Source of the DNA: Paragordius varius
Lineage: Eukaryota > Nematomorpha
DNA length: 64,000 nucleotides
Direction of reading: 5' to 3'
NCBI GenBank assembly: GCA_964247055.1
Contig: OZ176051.1
Location: 8,184,001 to 8,248,000 of the forward strand
The notes beneath the pieces are model-generated. The model was not told the origin of the DNA. It did no database searches and saw nothing but the letters and a program-made list of their open reading frames with translations. Made by a program: the position numbers and the translations under genes. Position 1 is the first letter of the stretch; each line of letters starts with the position of its first letter. Shown piece by piece: positions 60,036-64,000 of this stretch.

Positions 60036-60350
60036 AAAAGGGCGTCCAACACAATGGATTTCGCGGGCCGATTTGAAATATATGTTGTAGTTAAGATCGG
60101 TTTGCTATTTCGTAAATGTAGGTACGCCAGCTTGTACGGTTAAGTGTGGTATATAATTATTTATTCTTAAATATTTTTTGGTCACGCATAAAACTGTGAA
60201 ATGCACACGAGAATAAAAATTTTCTAGTTTGTTGCCATTTAGAAGATTTAGCCATAATATTTGTGTCTAACAAATATCAATTTTATTAAAATTTTGTGAG
60301 TTTGCAAATTATGGATTATCAAATTTCGTGGCTCGCATTGGACACCCCTG
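60036..60350. mobile_element. hAT-like MITE, GGGTGTCCAA family, best copy
   Basis: On the minus strand it starts CAGGGGTGTCCAATGCGAGC and the opposite end reads AAAGGGCGTCCAACACAATG. Inside lie GGCCCGCGAAATCC-type blocks. About 315 bp. No target duplication evident. Confidence 0.6.
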
Positions 60351-62149
60351 TTCACAATAATAATAATTGGGAGGAGCGATGGCAATTTTGACCGATTATA
60401 TATTTCGCTAATGTTTTATCACCTGAAACGAAAAAGTTTTTCAGTGGCGTTCAAATAAGCTATTTGCTTAAAACAAGCCCAAAATAGATGGTGAGTGATA
60501 ATTTATGCATGATACCTCATTATAACATTAGAATAATTATTTTGCCCATGGAAAAAATTTAGGGTCAAACATTTTATTCAAGTTTTTATACTGGATAAGG
60601 CAAACTCACCAGCTTTCAGCCAAAAATTAAGACGTTAGATTTGAGCAATTAAAAAACTGATTATAATGTTAATCTGCTTTCAATGAATTATTAAAAAATT
60701 TTTATAACCGAAGAAATAAAATGGCCTATATTTATGATTTAAATAATAATAAAATTGTGTTCCGATAATTTTTGGGACTGTGTCCAAAACACAAAAAGTT
60801 TTTTTTGATAGTTTTAAAATAATAAATTGTTTTTTACACACTAGTTACACTTTATTTTTAATAACATGCCATAACCCGTTCAGTGTCCTAGATGCAAAAT
60901 TTCCATTTATGTTCATAAAAAAATTATATTGATTGCTATCAACTTGAACCCTAAAATTTTTTCCGTTTTCTGAAAGCTGGTGAGTTTCTCGGTCCTAAAA
61001 TATTGAAACTAGAATTCCAATTTGGTTCTAATGGGCATATTAGTTTTTAAAATTACCCTTTTCCTTTATAAATAAATTTTGGCGATTTCATTAAGATGTA
61101 CTTTATGCATTTACACCATTGCCACTGAAGATTTCTCTTGCCTCAAAATTTTCAAAAAAACTTCTTGCCACTACTTAAGTCTATGTAAAGTTTTAGCAAA
61201 CATATAATAAATTTTGAAAAATTTCATTTTTCATATTTAACAAAAACCAATAGCTCTTTACAAAACAAATTAATTAATTTTAATAATGTAACCCGAATAA
61301 AGTGTTATAAATCAGAATATTTTGATCATAGTAGACTTTCGAAATGCCTTATAAGTAATAACCGATCTCAATATTTTAAATAATTAATGCCAACAGTTCA
61401 TATATTATATATTTTGGAAAACCGAAAAAGTAAAATATAATAATTTTGGCCAAATTTAATAAAAAGATTATTTATTAATATAATTTTTCTTTCAAAAAGA
61501 ATATTTTAATACCATTATCTATTTTTTGAGTAATATACCACAAGGTATAAGGAAAAAATTAGTATTCTATTAACTAGTTGTACAACCTTCGTAATTTGCT
61601 GATATCAATTAATATTTTCATATCATAACCTTTATTAGTTGGATTGGACTTATTATAAATGCAAATGTCCAAGTAGGCTAAACAAAAAATTTTAAGGTCA
61701 AATTTAGATGTTATCAGTTCCTATTCTTTCAAAATATTTGATGAATATTTAACAATAAAATTTTATAAGGTACATAGCCAGCCGTTAAAAAGAAAATATA
61801 ACATGGTTTCTTAGTCATATATGGAAAAAATTTGTTATCAAATGTAACAAAACATTTTTATCGTTATCATAATTAAACAATTTTCAATCACAAGTCATAA
61901 ATTATTACATACATAGACTTGATAGGGTGTTGATATAGAAATAGAATTTATACGCCTGAATCTGTTAAACGTATAGCAAAATTAAATTAAATTAATTTTA
62001 TAAAATTGGATAAAGATTATAAATAATAACCTATGTGCATTTAAAGAAAACACAACAATGTTTTTTATTGTTATAAAATTATTGGTATATTTGGTTCTAA
62101 TATATAATAAAAAAATCTAAACACCAAAACTATTATGGTCAAAATGATA
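60351..62149. other. Intergenic, one inverted repeat
   Basis: AAACTCACCAGCTTTCAG (60605-60622) recurs in inverse at 60972-60989, and a GGAAAAAATTTAGGGT block near 60550 recurs in inverse beside the second copy, but the order differs, so it is not a simple palindrome. No gene is recognised. Confidence 0.4.
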
Positions 62150-62295
62150 TCAGTTGTATGATTTAAATTTATTTAAGGTTTTTCCTCCAATTTTTCGCAC
62201 TGAATGTCCAATAAACTCATCTAAAAATGTTCGATAATCCATTAAAGTCATACAATGTCCATAAGTTATTCGCAGTATAGGTCGGCATTTCATTA
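62150..62295 (-). other. Candidate terminal exon, PLP-sulfurase-like end
   Basis: After a possible acceptor (ACCCAAAAG) the minus strand reads MKCRPILRITYGHCMTLMD, then YRTFLDEFIGHSVRKIGG and a stop at 62150. The pattern LRITYGxxMTxxDxxxFLxxF resembles the end of the aminotransferase-V domain of molybdenum-cofactor sulfurases (VRISFGYMT...D...FL). No upstream exon is visible, so it could be a fragment or pseudogene. Identification is weak. Confidence 0.3.
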
Positions 62296-63461
62296 CTTTT
62301 GGGTGCCAAATTTTTTAAATAGCAAATGACCAAAATGTTATCAGCATTAATGATTATAATACGGGATATGAAATAACTTCAAAATATCTACAAATTAATT
62401 ACTAAACAGTATTATGAAACAATTTTAGGTCCCTATGATAATCAATCATATCTTGATGTTATAAACAGGATGATTGCGTTAACTTATATATTTTCCAAGC
62501 ATGATTTATTCTAAGACGCTGAAATAATAGATAAATATTGCTACGCATGAATAAAAATTCTCTCCTATATCAAAATTTTTAAATTTTAAATTCCGTAAGT
62601 TTTGGGTAAAAGATATTCAAAACGAAAATAATAAATAATTAACTTTTTATAAATGTTGGAGAAGGTATTTTTATGAAATATAATTTGGGGTTGTTTATAA
62701 ACAACTCATCCTAAATATTCACCTTTATATTTCAAAGTTAAATGGAATCTTATATATATTTATTAGATAATCAATGAAAATACCTTGGTTGAATATTGAA
62801 TATAAAAAAATTTTTTTGCAAAAATGGTGGATAAAAAATATATAGTAATTTTACCTATGGTTAACACCCCGTGCGTAATTGTTTATCGCGTAAAATAATC
62901 GAAACTACTACGCTATTTTAAATATTAACTAGCATATAATAATAAAATTAACACTTTATAACCTTTTGGGGTAGTTTTATATCCCAGAGCGGTTGGAAAT
63001 TTAAATACTTTATTAGGTATTTTAGGTAGTAAAATATGCTTTTTAGCCATTTGGAATCATTAAATAGAATTTAAAAATGTAAAATCGTAAAAAATCATCA
63101 TCTAAAACTTTATCGCAGCCATTTTTATCTTATTTTTCTAAATCGTTAATGCAACAGGCAAATAGATGTATATTATGGTTAGAAAATGTGAATAATTAAC
63201 CTTTAAAAGCTTTCAGGCTACATTTTACCAGCAAAAAACAGCTGTTCATTTCAGCCGTGTTTTGGAGTACTCCCAATTTTAGATTCTAAAAGTAAATAAT
63301 GTAAGCTTTTTTTCTAATTTACAAGAAGAGGGTTTGAAACATAAATTTCCCCCAAAAAACTTTAAAACGTTAGTTTGTTACTATAAGCAATATCCAAATC
63401 TACCTCAAAATGTAATCGCATACAAAAAAATGAAAAGGTTATAAAGTGTTTAAGTTTTGTT
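62296..63461. other. Intergenic, part of a repeat
   Basis: 62945-63240 starts like a TTAA family (TAACACTTTATAACC, then TTTTGGGGTAG) and its right part matches 44630-44775. No coding sequence. Confidence 0.35.
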
Positions 63462-64000
63462 AATATATATATATATTTATAAAAATATAAAGTGGTAACT
63501 TTGTGATCTGTTTCCGGAAAACCGTTAGACCTATTCAAATCCATCATTAATAAATGCCCCAACAATAGCTTCGCCCCTTTTTTGAATTAAGCCCCCAGTT
63601 CGGGCCCACCCCGTACAAAAAACGAGTTTATTAAAAAGAAGTCCACAATCGCGTCTTTGAGACATTTACTTATTTTCGATTGCGCCGAACATAGTCGGCT
63701 CGCTTTTTTAATTTAGGCCCTCTGTTTATCCGCTCCCCCCGTAAAATGCCACTTTTTTCAAAAAAAATAAGTCCACAAAAATAATTTTTTAAATCTATTT
63801 TTCGCCCATAGTATGAGACCGTAAAATTCAAAAGAATTCCAGGTATTTTCTGTTATAAGGCAAAATTTTTAGTCAAGCGTTTCTTTGATGATAGCCGCTG
63901 GGTAAGGAGATACCCGCTAAAAACTGACCTGTCATATCGAAATATAGTGCTTTTGGGGCTAAGTTTCAGAAAATCTATCAGGTCATTGAGTTCAATAACT
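63462..64000 (+). mobile_element. Helitron, second copy, cut by the window edge
   Basis: Follows 5842 onwards closely: ATTTATAAAAATATAAAGTG, TTTGTGATCTGTTTCCGGAA, CCCCCAGTTCGGGC, GTCTTTGAGAC, GCCGAACATAGTCGGC, then the start of the tandem part (GGGTAAGGAGATACC, CTTTTGGGGCTAAG). The 5' TC is not evident, since a TA run replaces it. The 3' end is outside the window. Confidence 0.75.

Overview
The window is an AT-rich invertebrate nuclear contig (roughly three quarters A+T), most likely from an arthropod. It carries a complete intron-rich histidine decarboxylase gene, the enzyme that makes histamine, the arthropod photoreceptor transmitter. The rest is typical of a transposon-rich animal genome: RTE-type LINEs, a tRNA-derived SINE, a mariner remnant, a Helitron and many palindromic MITEs. 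I cannot name the species.

Host genes, left to right. (1) An intronless seven-transmembrane receptor-like gene, plus strand, 1708-3084. (2) A two-exon secreted, possibly peptide-precursor, gene, plus strand, 17297-18552. (3) A complete acyl-CoA-binding protein gene, minus strand, 19054-18742, convergent with gene 2. (4) A complete ten-exon ceramide synthase gene, minus strand, 43028-36355. (5) A complete fifteen-exon histidine decarboxylase gene, minus strand, 58013-48142, predicted at 1314 residues with a very long C-terminal tail. Two weaker coding-like islands lie at 34590-34855 and 62150-62295. The receptor gene and the decarboxylase are neural in character. ACBP and ceramide synthase both handle acyl-CoA, but nothing shows that the genes are co-regulated.

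Most striking observation: reconstructing the conserved proteins exon by exon requires four GT-AG introns of only 22, 23, 26 and 29 nucleotides, two in ACBP and two in ceramide synthase. Each contains an in-frame stop and/or shifts the frame. Each, when removed, restores a family-consistent protein. The other 22 introns of ceramide synthase and Hdc are 63 nt to about 1.8 kb, so intron length looks bimodal. Introns this short are well below usual animal minima.

Layout of repeats: 3.5-10.9 kb holds palindromic elements, a complete non-autonomous Helitron with a ~160-bp internal tandem repeat, and hAT-like MITEs. 11.7-15.6 kb holds an RTE LINE, a tRNA-SINE and a TTAA-flanked MITE. 19.5-34 kb is a transposon-dense block with three more decayed LINEs and clean nested insertions, one with an 8-bp and one with a 6-bp target duplication. 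The introns of the two large genes host further MITEs and a mariner copy. The last 500 bases start a second Helitron copy that runs off the window. No virus-like element was recognised.
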